From Bos javanicus (lineage: Eukaryota > Chordata > Mammalia > Artiodactyla > Bovidae), in NCBI RefSeq assembly GCF_032452875.1, contig NC_083869.1, positions 126,300,001-126,364,000 on the forward strand: 64,000 nt of DNA. The letters run 5' to 3'. This document shows, in pieces, positions 1 to 11,394 of this stretch. Position 1 is the first letter of the stretch; each line of letters starts with the position of its first letter. The notes below the pieces were generated by a model. It was not told the DNA's origin, searched no databases, and worked only from the letters and a program-made list of their open reading frames with translations. Both the position numbers and the translations under genes were made by a program.

Positions 1-977
1 GAGGTCGGAGCGCACACGGAGGCTACTGAGCCTGGGAGGGAGGGCACAGGGGACAGTGGGAGGAGAGGGGACAGGGAGGAAGCCATCACCAGGGCTCCAG
101 CTCTTATCTAGAGAGCCACGGGATATTCAGATCTGACGTGGAATTAAAGGAGCCCTCTGGCTGCTGTGTGGGGTAGGAAGCAGGGCAGAAGCTGGGATGC
201 CTGTGCAATAACGCACCCAACCCAACAGAAGAGAACACCATTCACATCAGGAAAGGTCCCTGCTGAGAGCCCTGAGAGAGTCCTCTTACCCTCCAGGCCC
301 TCACCAATAGTGTTCCCCTACCCGGGGCCCCCACCGAGCCCCCACCCCAGTCGAGGCCCAGGTGAGCTCTGGGCCTGAACCCAAACCTTCTTGCCAACGC
401 CACCAGCCCAGGTGAGGAGGAGCAGAGACAAAGAGGAGATGCTCTACCAGCCCTCCTGGAACCCAGAAGTCCTCGCTGCCCCTCCCTCTCTGGGGACAAG
501 CCTGGCACCCGTGAAGACATCCCCTCAGTCCAGAGGAAGTCCTGCTTCTGAACGGACCAGATCCCACACTACGGGGTCACAGGGGCCAGCCTGAGCAAGC
601 ACCACTTCCTCCTGCCTCAGCTAGGGCCCTGGCTGGGAGGGCCTGGTGGAGCCCGAGGGAGGCTGGAAAATGCACTTTCAAAAGACCCACATGGGCCAGC
701 CCAAGGAGGTGGATCTGAAACTCAGCCCAGGGGCCATGCTGGGGACCGGTGGAGCTTCCCCAGAGCTTCTGCTTGCTCATTATTGCAGAACTTTTTAACC
801 CACCCTGAGTCAGAAAGGCAAGCTGAAAGGGAGAATCTAATTTGTAGAAAGTCTTCACCTTGCTTCAAGGGGAAGCCCAAGGTTGCAGAAACAGGGCCTG
901 GCAACTGGAAAGGGTACCTGGGGGCCCCTGTCTTTGTGGCAGCCCAGCCAGGGCCCTTGGGAAGGGTTTTCTGGTGA

Positions 978-1185
978 TGACAAGTAATAGCAGCAGCCAG
1001 CTCTAGACGCCTATTACCAGCTGAAAGCTTACGTGCCTAGATTCATGTCATCTCGTGACACCCTGAAGGGATGGGTAATGTCATAAATCCTGCTTTATAG
1101 ATACGGAAACTGGGGTCTGAGAAGCAAAGTGATGCCCCAAAGTCACTCACTTAATGCCTGGTGGAGTTGAAATCTGAACCCGCTC
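978..1185 (-). repeat. MIR SINE
   Basis: This is an old tRNA-derived MIR in antisense orientation. The hallmark is the reverse-complemented core 'tttatagatacggaaactgg' followed by a decayed 'aagtcactcactta' segment. Boundaries are approximate. Confidence 0.7.
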
Positions 1186-1260
1186 GCGGGCTGCAGAGAT
1201 GGCGTTCCCGACCACCTGGGTAACTGAGTAAGACCACAAAGAAGGGTGGGCAGCAGAAGA

Positions 1261-1370
1261 GGGAGAGGTGGGACTCACGCAGCCCGAGTGTGTGCATGCA
1301 AGGAAATCAGGGAGAGGTGGGACTCACGCAGCCCGAGTGTGTGTGCATGCAAGGAAATCAGGGAGAGGTG
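1261..1370. repeat. Tandem duplication, unit about 50 bp
   Basis: A unit beginning GGGAGAGGTGGGACTCACGC occurs twice in near-perfect form (about 1261-1309 and 1310-1360). A third partial copy (GGGAGAGGTGG) follows. The second copy differs mainly by one extra GT in the GTGTGT run. It is too short to be a gene and looks like a young VNTR seed. Confidence 0.85.
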
Positions 1371-1619
1371 GCTCAAGCTGGAGATCAAGCGTACAGTAGA
1401 AAACTTCTGATTCAAAGATGTGACCTGGTAAAGGGACACGCGTCCCTTCCTCCATCCCTAAAACGGAGAATCTGTGTGGGCCAGTCCTGGGTCACTGGGG
1501 ACATGAAGAGGTCAAACGCCCACGGAGACAAATATGACCTGTCACACAGAAATACTTCGGACTCGTGAAAAATAACAAGGCGCTACAGCTGTTCCTGCCA
1601 TGGAACCAGCCAGAAGGTG

Positions 1620-2450
1620 CTCTGGAGTGTTGGGAAGAGAAGCAAGCCAGGAAGTCAGGGGGCGGGGGCAGGGGGCTGGGAGATGTCTGGGGGGACCACA
1701 GGAGGAGAGGGAAGAGCAGAAAGCTCTGGAGAAAATGAGGAAGGTGCAGAAGGGGAAAGGGGAGGTCTGAGAGGCCCAAAGATGAGGGTCTAGGGTGAGA
1801 ACCACTGAGGGGAAAGTTAGGGGGTCGAGTCTGAGAGTAGAGAGATGACTAGGGAACCCTGGAGGGAATAGGGAAGATGGCTGGGGAAACTGGAGGTGAG
1901 AGTATATAGCCAGACGCCAAGGAAGACATTCAGAAGTTGTCTGGAAGGGATACAGAGATAAGATGTCTGGAGGGGTCAGAAAGAAGCTGGTGGCAAGAGA
2001 CAGTCCAGAGGCTAGGATAGGAGCTGCAGAGGCCTGGGGCAGCTTCCAAGAAGGCAGAAAGGATGGGCGTCCTGGAGAGACACGGGGAGGGCGGTGTTCC
2101 TGGCCAGAAGCTGGCAAAGGCAGAATGCCAGGGAAGGAGGGGGTACTAAGGGAGGGGCAGGGATGAGGCGGCTGGCAGGGACGGAGGGGACCAGCTTAGA
2201 TGATGATCCACATGGGCAAGGGGGAGATGCCGAGTCTGGGAGGGTTGGAGGGGACCAGGAAGGAGAGATGGGGGATAAGCAAGGAGACGGGAGAGGCCCG
2301 AGGGCAGACTCTGAGAGGCACAGGGAAGATGCCGGCCAAGGAGGGGCTGCGAAAGGAGGGTGCCTGGCAGGTGCTGCAAAGGGTGGAGAGTCGGGGAGGT
2401 GGTAGAGGAGACGGGGTGCCCGGCAGGCGACCAGAGGAGCTGGAGTGTCC
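1620..2450. repeat. Purine-rich degenerate minisatellite-like tract
   Basis: The plus strand is overwhelmingly A/G. A loose motif of the type AGATGTCTGGGGG followed by GAGAGG-like text recurs every 30-40 bp, for example near 1680, 1875, 1960 and 2215. Long open frames across the tract on both strands are a by-product of this composition. It lies immediately downstream of ZDHHC18 exon 1. Confidence 0.65.
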
Positions 2451-3250
2451 ATCAAGGCCTGGGGAAGGTGAGGTGAGCGGCAGGGGGCAACGGGGACCGG
2501 AGGGGACGGGGCACCTCGGGGGGCGGGGACGGGGAGGGTTGGGGGGCGCCGCGGAACTCACTCGAAGACGAAGAAGAGGACGGTGGTGGTGAGGATGAGC
2601 AGCAGCGTGAGTGCGAAGACGCCGCCGTGGCCGGCCAGCATGAGGCGGCCGCCGCAGTAGAAGCGGTTGCGGCCCGGGAACACCTCCCACTTGCGCCGCG
2701 GGCGGCGGCCGAGGCTCCCGCTGCCGCTGCCGCTGCTGCTCCAGCGCGGCGCGGCGGCGGGCGGCGGGGGCCCGGGGCCCGGGCCGGGAGGCGCGGCGGG
2801 GCCGGGGCGGCGCGCCCCAGGGGAGGCGGGCGGCGGGGCGGCCCCGGGGCTGATCTGCTGGTACTCGCAGTCCTTCATGCGGCCGGCCGCGGACCTCGGC
2901 TCCGCGCCCCGCGGGCCGGCCGGGCCGCACGGGGACCGGGGCCGAGCGGAGGAGGTGGTAGCGCTGGCGGCGGCAGCAGCGGCGGCGGCGCGCGCGGCGC
3001 GCGCTCGCAGGGGGCGGCCCCATGGCCGGCCCGCCCCGCCCCGCCCCGCGCGGCCTCCCGCCGCAGCGCCCCCTCCGCCCGGGCTCGGGATGGCGCTGCG
3101 GCCGCGCGGCGGCCGGGTCCCGACCCGCCGCAGGGCCCGGACCCCATCCCGGGCCGGTCCGATCGCTGCCGCACGAGGACGCGGCCGCGGAGGCGCGCTC
3201 CAGGACGCTTTCTGCTCTTTTGCAGTCAGACCATTTGTTGGGCGTCCCCT
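2450..3250 (-). promoter_or_regulatory. ZDHHC18: CpG island and presumed ZDHHC18 promoter/5'UTR
   Basis: Very high G+C and CpG density with GGC/GCC runs and several GC-box-like GGGCGG/CCGCCC motifs surrounds and precedes exon 1. Placing the promoter here is inference. No TATA box stands out and the exact start site cannot be read from the sequence. Confidence 0.75.
2562..2878 (-). CDS. ZDHHC18: ZDHHC18 exon 1, N-terminal coding part of palmitoyltransferase ZDHHC18
   Basis: ZDHHC18 is a DHHC-family S-acyltransferase of the Golgi that palmitoylates substrates such as Ras proteins. Only exon 1 is in the window. It encodes 105 complete codons starting MKDCEYQQISPGAA, then a Pro/Ala/Gly-rich and Ser/Gly-rich cytosolic stretch, the conserved RRKWEVFPGRNRFYCGGR segment, and the start of the first membrane helix (GGVFALTLLLILTTT). 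This agrees closely with the human protein as I recall it. The exon ends in phase 2 at 2562, with GA before the donor GTGAGT, so the next residue depends on exon 2. The DHHC catalytic domain lies in later exons left of position 1. The start at 2878 follows the human protein, although the frame stays open further upstream to 3271. The whole exon sits in a CpG island. Confidence 0.95.
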
Positions 3251-3574
3251 GGGTGCCGGGCACCGTGCCAAGCCCCGAGATTTGAGAGGTGATCTACTTC
3301 TGGCAATCTGGATTTCCAGGGCCAGGCTTCACCACCCATCTCTGAAGACTTAATGGACAGGCATCTCCCGGGGCCGGCAGGGGTGGGCTCGGGACATAAT
3401 CTGCTTGGAAGGCCAGCGGCCTGTTAATTACTGTCGTGAACTTCAAAATGCCCAAGGAGTCTGTGCGGCACATCTCTGCCCCCTTCACCCAGCTCTGCAA
3501 TCAGGACCCAGACCCAGTCTTCCTATCCCCTGATGGGGTGGATGCCACAGGGCCCCAGTGTTTTTCGAGAGTTC

Positions 3575-4160
3575 AGGGTGTATTCGTTTTTTAAGTGCTG
3601 TGTAACAAATTACTACACACGTAGCGGCTTAAAACAACATCTTATATCTCACAGGTTCCAGGTCAGGGGCCCAGGACAGCTTAGCTGAGTCCCTTGCTTA
3701 ATCTCAGAAGGCTGCAGACAAGGTGTCAGCAAGGCTGCATGCTCGTCTGGGAACTCAAGTGGGGAGGAAAACACCTGCAAACCCACTCAGACTTTGTGGG
3801 CAGAACTTATGACTGTCTGACTGAGGGCCTGGCTGTCACCTGGAGGCCTCTCTGGGGTTCCAGAGGCCATCTGCAGTCAGTGCCTTGAGGTCACCCCAGT
3901 TCCTTGCCTCGTGGGCCTCTCCAACACGGCTGCTTACTTCCTCAGGCTCACAAGGAGAGTCTCTAGCTCCAGGCTGCTAACGCAGAGTTTAAATAACATA
4001 GCTTATATATGTAACTGGAGTGACAGCCCGACACCTTCACCATGTTCTGTAGGTGAGAAGCAAGTCACAGGTCCCACTTGAAGTTGAGAGAATCACACAA
4101 AAGCGTGAATACCAGGAGGCAATCACTGAGGCTTCCCTTAGGGTCTGTCCACCACACTGG
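3575..4160 (+). repeat. Ancient interspersed repeat, family uncertain
   Basis: The text 'gctgtgtaacaaattacta', 'ggcttaaaacaacatctta' and 'accaggaggcaatcac' matches a common mammalian dispersed element that I recognise but cannot name securely. It is heavily diverged. Confidence 0.55.
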
Positions 4161-4267
4161 GATTACTGGAAAGATTAAGGAAAAGTATAGCAAAAAGAAC
4201 TGGAGACTAGGATAAGAGAAAGGAAGTCAGAATACAGGATGCAGAGGGGTAAATACAGCAACTGTGA

Positions 4268-5478
4268 CGTTCAGATCAGATTAGATCAGATCAGTCGCTC
4301 AGTCATGTCCAACTCTTTGCCACCCCATGAATCGCAGCACGCCAGGCCTCCCTGTCCATCACCAACTCCCGGAGTTCACTCAGACTCAGGTCCATCGAGT
4401 CAGTGATGCCATCCAGACATCTCATCCTCTGTCGTCCCCTTCTCCTCTTGCCCCCAATCCCTCCCAGCATCAGAGTCTTTTCCAAGGAGTCAACTCTTCA
4501 CATGAGGTGGCCAAAGTACTGGAGTTTCAGCTTTAGCATCATTCCTTCCAAAGAAATCCCAGGGCTGATCTCCTTCAGAATGGACTGGTTGGATCTCCTT
4601 GCAGTCCAAGGGACTCTCAAGAGTCTTCTGCAACACCACAGTTCAAAAGCATCAATTCTTCGGCGCTCAGCTTTCTTCACAGTCCAATTCTCACATCCAT
4701 ACATGACCACAGGAAAAACCATAGCCTTGACTAGATAGACCTTTGTTGGCAAAGTACTGTCTCTGCTTTTGAATATGCTATTTAGGTTGGTCATAACTTT
4801 CCTTCCAAGGAGTAAGCGTCTTTTCATTTCATGGCTGCAGTCACCATCTGCAGTGATTTTGGAGCCCAGAAAAATAAAGTCTGACACTGTTTCCACTGTT
4901 TCTCCATCTATTTCCCATGAAGTGATGGGACCGGATTCCATGATCTTCATTTTCTGAATGTTGAGCTTTAAGCCAACTTTTTCACTCTCCACTTTCACTT
5001 TCATCAAGAGGCTTTTTAGTTCCTCTTCAATTTCTGCCATAAGGGTGGTGTCATCTGCATATCTGAGGTTATTGATATTTCTCCTGGCAATCTTGATTCT
5101 AGCTTGTGTTTCTGCCAGTCCAGCATTTCTCATGATGTACTCTGCATATAAATTAAATAAACAGGGTGACAATATACAGCCTTGACGTACTCCTTTTCCT
5201 ATTTGGAACCAGTCTGTTGTTCCATGTCCAGTTCTAACTGTTGCTTCCTGACCTGCATACAAATTTCTCAAGAGGCAGGTCAGGTGGTCTGGTATTCCCA
5301 TCTCTTTCAGAATTTTCCACAGTTTATTGTGATCCACACAGTCAAAGGCTTTGGCATAGTCAATAAAGCAGAAATAGATGTTTTTCTGGAACTCTCTTGC
5401 TTTTTCAATGATCCAGCAGATGTTGGCAATTTGATCTCTGGTTCCTCTGCCTTCTCTAAAACCAGCTTGAACATCAAC
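4268..5478 (-). mobile_element. BovB (RTE) LINE, 5'-truncated
   Basis: On the minus strand this holds the C-terminal half of an RTE reverse transcriptase: the QGCILSPCLFNLYAEY block, the catalytic NLRYADDTTLM motif, and the tail KKAERRRIDAFELW...RVPWTARRSNQSIL. It ends in the BovB 3' tail (antisense of 4268-4330, with a GATCAGAT-type repeat). The amino-terminal endonuclease and early RT are missing. A 279-codon stretch is still open (4498-5337), but the copy cannot move by itself. A near-identical copy lies at 6731-8006. Confidence 0.9.
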
Positions 5479-5987
5479 TGTGACCTTAAGGATCCTTAAT
5501 TGTTACACATGCTAAAAGCCACTGATTCATGCCCTTGGTGCCGAAGATTCTGGATTTGATGAGCCTCCCCTCTTGCTCCTTGGCTGTGGAACAAAGTCAC
5601 AAAGCTGGACTCACAGGTTCAAGGACAGATTCCTGTCCCACCTCAACTGGATCTTCTTGCAACCCTAATTCTGGCTCTTTGTCACTTTATAGAAACTAAA
5701 ACAATCCGGTTTGATTGTCAGCTACCCTCCTGTCTACCTCACATTTCTCTATTTGTTTCTATCCTTTCCTCTTATCTTAAAGGTGCAGGCCCCATTCTGT
5801 CCATGGCCAACCCTCCATGAATGTCCTATCTCTCTTCCTGTTCATTGAGACTACAAATTCATGCTCAGTTCTCTCTATCAATTAAAAAGCAAAACTAAAC
5901 TAAAGAACCAATCACAGAAACAACTTTGTATGTTTGGCTACCTCCTTACTAGCTTCAGATTTATCTTTTCCCCTCTCGTTTGTTGTT

Positions 5988-6725
5988 TTTCAGTAGTTCA
6001 GTCATGTCCGAATCTTTGCTACTCTGTGGACTACAGCACGCCAGGCTTCCCTGTCCTTCACTATCTCCCAGTTTGCTCAAACCCATGACCATTGAGTTGG
6101 TGATGCCATCCAACCAGCTCATCCTCTGTAGCCCCCTTTTCCTCCTGCACTCAGTCTTTCCCAACATCAGGGTCTTCTCAAATGATTTGGCTCTTCGCAT
6201 CAGGTGGCCAAAGTATTGGAGCGTCCACTTCAGCATCAGTCTTTCCAATGAATATTGAGGACTGATTTCCTTTAGGATTGACTGGTTTGATCTTGCAGTC
6301 CAAGGGACTCTCGAGAGTCTTCTCCAGCAAGACAGTTCCAAAGCATCAATTCTTTGGTGCTCAGCTTTCTTTATGATCCAGCTCTCACATCCATACATGA
6401 CTAGTGGAAAACCTGTAGCTTTGACTATATGGACCTTTGTCCGCAGGGTGATGTTTCTGCTTTTTAACATGATGTCTAGGTTTGTCATAGTTTTTCTTCC
6501 AGGGAGCAAGTTTGTCATAGCTTTCTTCTTTTAATTTTATGGCTGCAGTCACTGTCCCCAGTGATTTTGGAGCCCTGGAAAATAAAATTTGCTATGAAGT
6601 GATGGGACCAGACACCATTATCTTAGTCTTTTGAATGTTGAGTTTTAAGCCAGCTTTTTCACTCTCCTCTTTCACCCTCATCAAGAGGCTCTTCAGTTCC
6701 TCTTTGCTTTCTGCCATTCTTGTCT
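5988..6725 (-). mobile_element. BovB LINE 3' fragment, older
   Basis: This is a diverged copy of the BovB 3' part in the same orientation as its neighbours. It includes a small local repeat of 'gtttgtcatag' (around 6480 and 6510). It stops at 6725 exactly where the tail of the next BovB begins, so the two are head-to-tail. Confidence 0.8.
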
Positions 6726-6730
6726 CTCAT

Positions 6731-8006
6731 TCAGTTCAGTTCAGTTCAGTCACTCAGTCATGTCCGACTCTTTGCGACCCTATGAATTGCAGCACACCAG
6801 GCCTCCCAGTCCATTACCAACTCCCGGAGTTCACCCAAACTCATGTCCATCAAGTCGGTGATGCCATCCAGCCATCTTGTCCTCTGTAGTCCCCTTCTCC
6901 TCCTGCCCCCAATCCCTCCCAGCATCAGAGTCTTTTCCAATGAGTCAACTCTTCGCATGAGGTGTCCAAAGTATTGGAGTTTCAGCTTTAGCATCAGTCC
7001 TTCCAAAGAATACCCAGGACTGATCTCCTTTAGGGTGGACTGATTGGATCTCCTTGCAGTCCAAGGGACTCTCAAGAGTCTTCTCCAACACCACAGTTCA
7101 AAAGCATCGATTTTTCGGCGTTCAGCTTTCTTCACAGTCCAACTCTCACATCCATACATGACCACTAGAAAAACCATAGCCTTGACTAGATGGACCTTTG
7201 TTGGCAAAGTAATGTCTCTGCTTTTGAATATGCTATTTAGGTTGGTCATAACTTTCCTTCCAAGGAGTAAGCGTCTTTTCATTTCATGGTTGCAATTACC
7301 ATCTGCAGTGATTTTGGAGCCCCCAAAAATAAAGTCTGACACTGTTTCCACTGTTTCCCATCTAATTCCCATGAATTAGAGGAATTGAATTCCCATGAAT
7401 TGGGACCAGATACCATGATCTTCATTTTCTGAATGTTGAGCTTTAAGCCAACTTTTTCCACTCTCCACTTTCACTTTCATCAAGAGGCTTTTTAGTTCCT
7501 CTTCAATTTCTGCCATAAGGGTGGTGTCATCTGCATATCTGAGGTTATTGATATTTCTCCTGGCAATCTTGATTCTAGCTTGTGTTTCTTCCAGTCCAGC
7601 ATTTCTCATGATGTACTCTGCATATAAGTTAAATAAGCAGGGTGACAATATACAGCCTTGACGTACTCCTTTTCCTATTTGGAACCAGTCTGTTGTTCCA
7701 TGTCCAGTTCTAACTGTTGCTTCCTGACCTGCATACAGGCTTCTCAAGAGGCAGGTCAGGTGGTCTGGTATTCCCATCTCTTTCAGAATTTTCCACAGTT
7801 TATTGTGATCCACACAGTCAAAGGCTTTGGCATAGTCAATAAAGCAGAAATAGATGTTTTTCTGGAACTCTCTTGCTTTTTTGATGATCCAGCGGATGTT
7901 GGCAATTTGATCTCTGGTTCCTCTGCCTTTTCTAAAACCAGCTTGAATAACTGGAAGTTCATGGTCCACGTATTGCTGAAGCCTGGCTTGGAAAATTTTA
8001 AGCATT
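6731..8006 (-). mobile_element. BovB (RTE) LINE, 5'-truncated
   Basis: The longest minus-strand BovB here reaches upstream to the AGFRKGRGTRDQIANI block and still shows VDHNKLWKILKEMG, QGCILSPCLFNLYAEY and YADDTTLM. A short local duplication around 7369-7410 (TTCCCATGAATT twice) breaks the frame. Its tail begins with a (TTCAG)n run at 6731. It is non-autonomous and very similar to 4268-5478. Confidence 0.9.
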
Positions 8007-8261
8007 AGTTACTCTTATTAAATAAGAGTAGCTATTACTTCTTTAGTAAGAATAGCTACTACTTCCTTGTCACTTAATCATTTCTTAGCTTTTTGCAGCT
8101 TGGCTTCTATGTTACTCCCCCAAGAATTCTATCTTCAGTGGGTCACTAGTGGCCCATTTAGTGTGGTATAAACTGCCCATTCTCATCAACGCCCACAGTT
8201 CCCAGCCTCTGCTACAGAGAGACACTGGCTCCTGGCTGTTGGGATGTGAGCGGAAGTGGCA

Positions 8262-8476
8262 GTTGTAGTTGTTCAGTCGTTCAGTCATGTCCGACTCTTC
8301 TGCGATCCCTGGACTGTAATTCACCAGGCTCCTCTGTCCATGGGATTTCCCCCATAAGAACACTGGAGTGGGTTGCCATTTCCTTCTCTAGAGGATCTTC
8401 CCAACCCAGGGATCGAACCCATGTCTCCTGCATTGACAGGCAGATTCTTTACCACTGAATCACCAGGGAAGCCAGA
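8262..8476 (-). mobile_element. Bov-tA SINE
   Basis: Read on the minus strand it starts GGCTTCCCTGGTGATTCAG with A/B-box-like tRNA-Glu text and ends in the BovB-derived tail TCCGACTC...CAAC. Confidence 0.9.
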
Positions 8477-8479
8477 AGT

Positions 8480-10175
8480 GATAGGCTGTCTCATAAAACT
8501 CGCAAGTGCTGATCACTGCCCTTTGTCCCATCCACTTGTGGAATGGAGACTCTGAGAACCTAGGAGAATATCAAACCAGATGTGTCCATTCCAAGTTTCA
8601 AGGTCCCATTCCTTCTCAGTCACAGGAAAGGCTTAGTAAGACTGAATTCAACTGATAACATTCAATAACATGCACTATATTTTTGTTCTATTTGTAGCTA
8701 ATAAGTCTGGTGACTACAAGAAATAAGAGATCTTTCATGGGCTATCATGGAAGCTCTGTGACTCTCTGACCATGCTTTGAGCTGAGAGTTTAAAGGCCCC
8801 AGCTTGTCATCTTCTTTCTGCGAGGACTCATGCTCTCAGAATTCCTTCTGCGGTCATCATCACTGCAGTCCCTGTAGTCATCCTCACTGCCATACAGTCA
8901 AGTACAACAGCCACTTGGGCCCCCAAGGCATTTGCTTTAGTTATCACGCATCACAAATAACCACAGGTGATAATTTGATTAATCATGTTGCCGCAGCATG
9001 CCATGAATTAGCAGCATCACATTTCTCATTGGCAAGAAGCTCAACACATTCAAACCCCATGACACAACCAAAACAGTTCCCTAATCCCATCTTCTCAGTC
9101 GATTCCCTGGGACCCCTCCTAGCGCCAATTTCTGTATCCCTCAGGGTCCTGCCGATGAGAAAGAAACCACACAAGTCACTGGAGAAAATGTAATAAACAG
9201 AATGATTAGCCATTCTAGGTATAACATTGTTATTAGTTATCTGAAAGGGTGAAAAGAAAACAGATTCTATGGAGGCAGCAATAGTAAGAAGCATCTAAAC
9301 TCCTAGGACTAGGAGAACAAAAGGAAGAGTTTGGAATTACTAAAACTTGGAAACTTAGAAGAGGGGTCCTACAGAGTTGAAACTCAGACCTCTAAGTTTA
9401 GTGTTGGTGGAGGAGAGACCAACACTTCTGAGAAAGAGGTGCTACAGAGATGGTGTTGGTGTCTCTGATTGGTACGCCACGAAGCAGGGTCTGCAATTTT
9501 TGGAAAAAACTGCAAGTGGATTCAGCTGCTGCTACAGGATGACACTGCTGCTGCTGGGGTGAAGGAGCATAGTTTAGGATGATCTCACAGGAACAGGAAG
9601 CAAACTGAAGAAAGCAGTCTTTTCTTCCTCCTCTGACCTCACTATCTCCCTCTAGTGGCCCTTATTGGCAGAGTCAAACATAGAGCCCGCCGTCAATAGC
9701 AATGTGATTTGCAAAGTCCCAGGTCCAGTATCTCATAGTAGAAAGTAGAAGGGTGGATTTGGAGCTGAAACAATAACTTAATAACTAGCCCAGGTACCTT
9801 CATAAAGTATTGGGAGAAAGAGGTGAATTTAGGTGAGGATTAGCTTATTTTTCAGGCAGAGGAAGTCCAGAAACGATGGGCCTCTCAGGGTCACTAAAAG
9901 TGACTGTTTCTGGACTAGAAATTGTATAAGATTGAAAAAGTTCTCAGACAACATGAGTTGAAAGATGTGGTCATCTCTAAGGCAAATATCAGGTGAAGAC
10001 TGTGGCCTTCCCACTTATTATTTCAGATGACCTCAATGTAGCCATCATTACATTGGAAGTGAGGCAAGGGGATACTAGGAGGAGATAAATATATCAGCTT
10101 GAAAATTCTATCTAGAAAAGAACTGGAGTGTGGTTGTGTCACATGGATCTGACTAGAAGCAAAGAGAGCAGAAAT
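8480..10175. other. Intergenic stretch with no recognised gene
   Basis: No exon with splice sites, RNA gene or clear young repeat is visible. The only notable text is a CTCF-like core CCCTCTAGTGGCC at 9648-9660. Confidence 0.5.
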
Positions 10176-10179
10176 CTAT

Positions 10180-10640
10180 TGTGCTAATTTTGTGTCAACT
10201 TGGCTAGGCCACAGCATGCATATATTTGGTCAAATATTCTGGACATTTCTGTGAAGGTACTTTTCAGGTGAGGGTAACATTTAAGTCAGAAGGAGTAAAG
10301 CAGATTATCCTCCATAAATTGACTGGGTCTCATCTAATCAGCTGAAGGCCTTAACAGAAAAAAGACTGACTTTCCCTGAGAAAGAAGGAATTCTGCCAGT
10401 AGACCTGCCTTCAGACTTTTATTACATCAATTGTTCTATTGAGTCTCCAGCTGCTGGCCTACCCAGCAGATTGTGGACTTGCCAGCTTCCACAATCATAT
10501 GAGCCAATTCATTAAAACCTCTCTATAAAAAAAAAAAAAACACCTCTCTATAGACAGATAAACAGATAGGTATAGATATACACACACACACAATCCTACA
10601 GGCTATGTTCCTCTGGAGAATTCTGACTTACACATCAAAA
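10180..10640 (+). repeat. Ancient interspersed repeat with (CA)n near its end
   Basis: The text 'ttttgtgtcaacttggctag', 'catctaatcagctgaaggcc' and 'ctctggagaattctgactta' is a familiar eutherian dispersed repeat whose family I cannot name with certainty. It carries a poly-A block and a short CA run at 10580-10590. Confidence 0.6.
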
Positions 10641-10686
10641 ATATTTTGAGGTAATGGTATTGTCAAAGAAACCATGAGCCTAAATT

Positions 10687-10716
10687 GAAAAAAGAAAGAA
10701 AGAAAGAAAGAAAAAA
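10687..10716. repeat. (GAAA)n microsatellite
   Basis: Several GAAA units lie between short A runs. Confidence 0.9.
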
Positions 10717-10729
10717 GCATTGACAACTT

Positions 10730-11394
10730 AAATATAACAGGAAATCTCAAAGGACCCTGAATAGCCAGAACAATTTTGAACAAGAAGAGTAGAGTTGGAG
10801 GTCTCACCCTTCCTGATTTCAGAACTTACTACAAAGCTATAGTAATCAAAACAGTATGGTACCAGCATAAAGAGAGGCATAAAACAGACAGCTTAGGAAC
10901 CCTTGCATATATAGTCAAATGATTTAATAAGGATTCCAAGACCTTTCAATGGGAAAAGCACAGTCTTTTCAATAAATAGTGCTGGGAAAACTGGATATTC
11001 ACATGTATAAGAAAGTAAGAACTTTACCTTATTCCACATACAAAATTGAACCCAAAATGGATAAAAGCTAAAACTATAAAACCCTAAACATAAAAGCTAA
11101 AACTATAAAACTCTTAGAAGAAAACACAAGGGAAAATCTTCATGATACTGAATTTGGTGATGATTTTTCTGCATATGATACCAAAAGCATAGGCAATAAG
11201 AGAAAAATAGATGAATTGGACTTCATCAAAACTAAAAATTTTGTGCATTGAAGGGCACTATCAATAGAGTGAAAAGGCAGCACATGAAATGGGAAAAAAT
11301 ATCTGTTAATCACATATCTGATTAAAATCCAAAATATATAAAGAACTTCAACAATTCAACAACAAAGAAACAACCCAATTTAAAAATGAGCAGG
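10730..11394 (+). mobile_element. L1 fragment, end of ORF2 (part 1 of nested L1)
   Basis: Diagnostic L1 ORF2 3' text is present: 'ctatagtaatcaaaacagta', 'gtgctgggaaaactggata'. The element continues at 11713, 12626 and 14933 after later insertions. The reading frame is decayed. Confidence 0.85.

Larger units (their letters stand above)
1..2561 (-). other. ZDHHC18: ZDHHC18 intron 1 (5' part)
   Basis: This follows the exon 1 donor (GTGAGT read on the minus strand from 2561) and runs off the left edge. No second exon of ZDHHC18 is recognisable. It holds a MIR, a 50-bp tandem duplication and a long purine-rich minisatellite-like stretch, each listed separately. The 1-977 part shows no gene or repeat that I recognise. 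Confidence 0.85.

Noticed and set aside
1542..2117. 191-codon minus-strand frame rich in Pro, Ser and Leu
   Set aside because: It is a by-product of the purine-rich tract (pyrimidine-rich on the minus strand). No splice context or family resemblance was found.
2627..3353. Long plus-strand open frames of 221 and 228 codons in the ZDHHC18 CpG island
   Set aside because: All frames are open in GC-rich DNA because stop codons are AT-rich. The products are Ala/Arg/Gly low complexity and antisense to the real exon.
9648..9660. CCCTCTAGTGGCC as a strong insulator site on its own
   Set aside because: A single core match is expected often by chance, so it is kept only as a supporting note.
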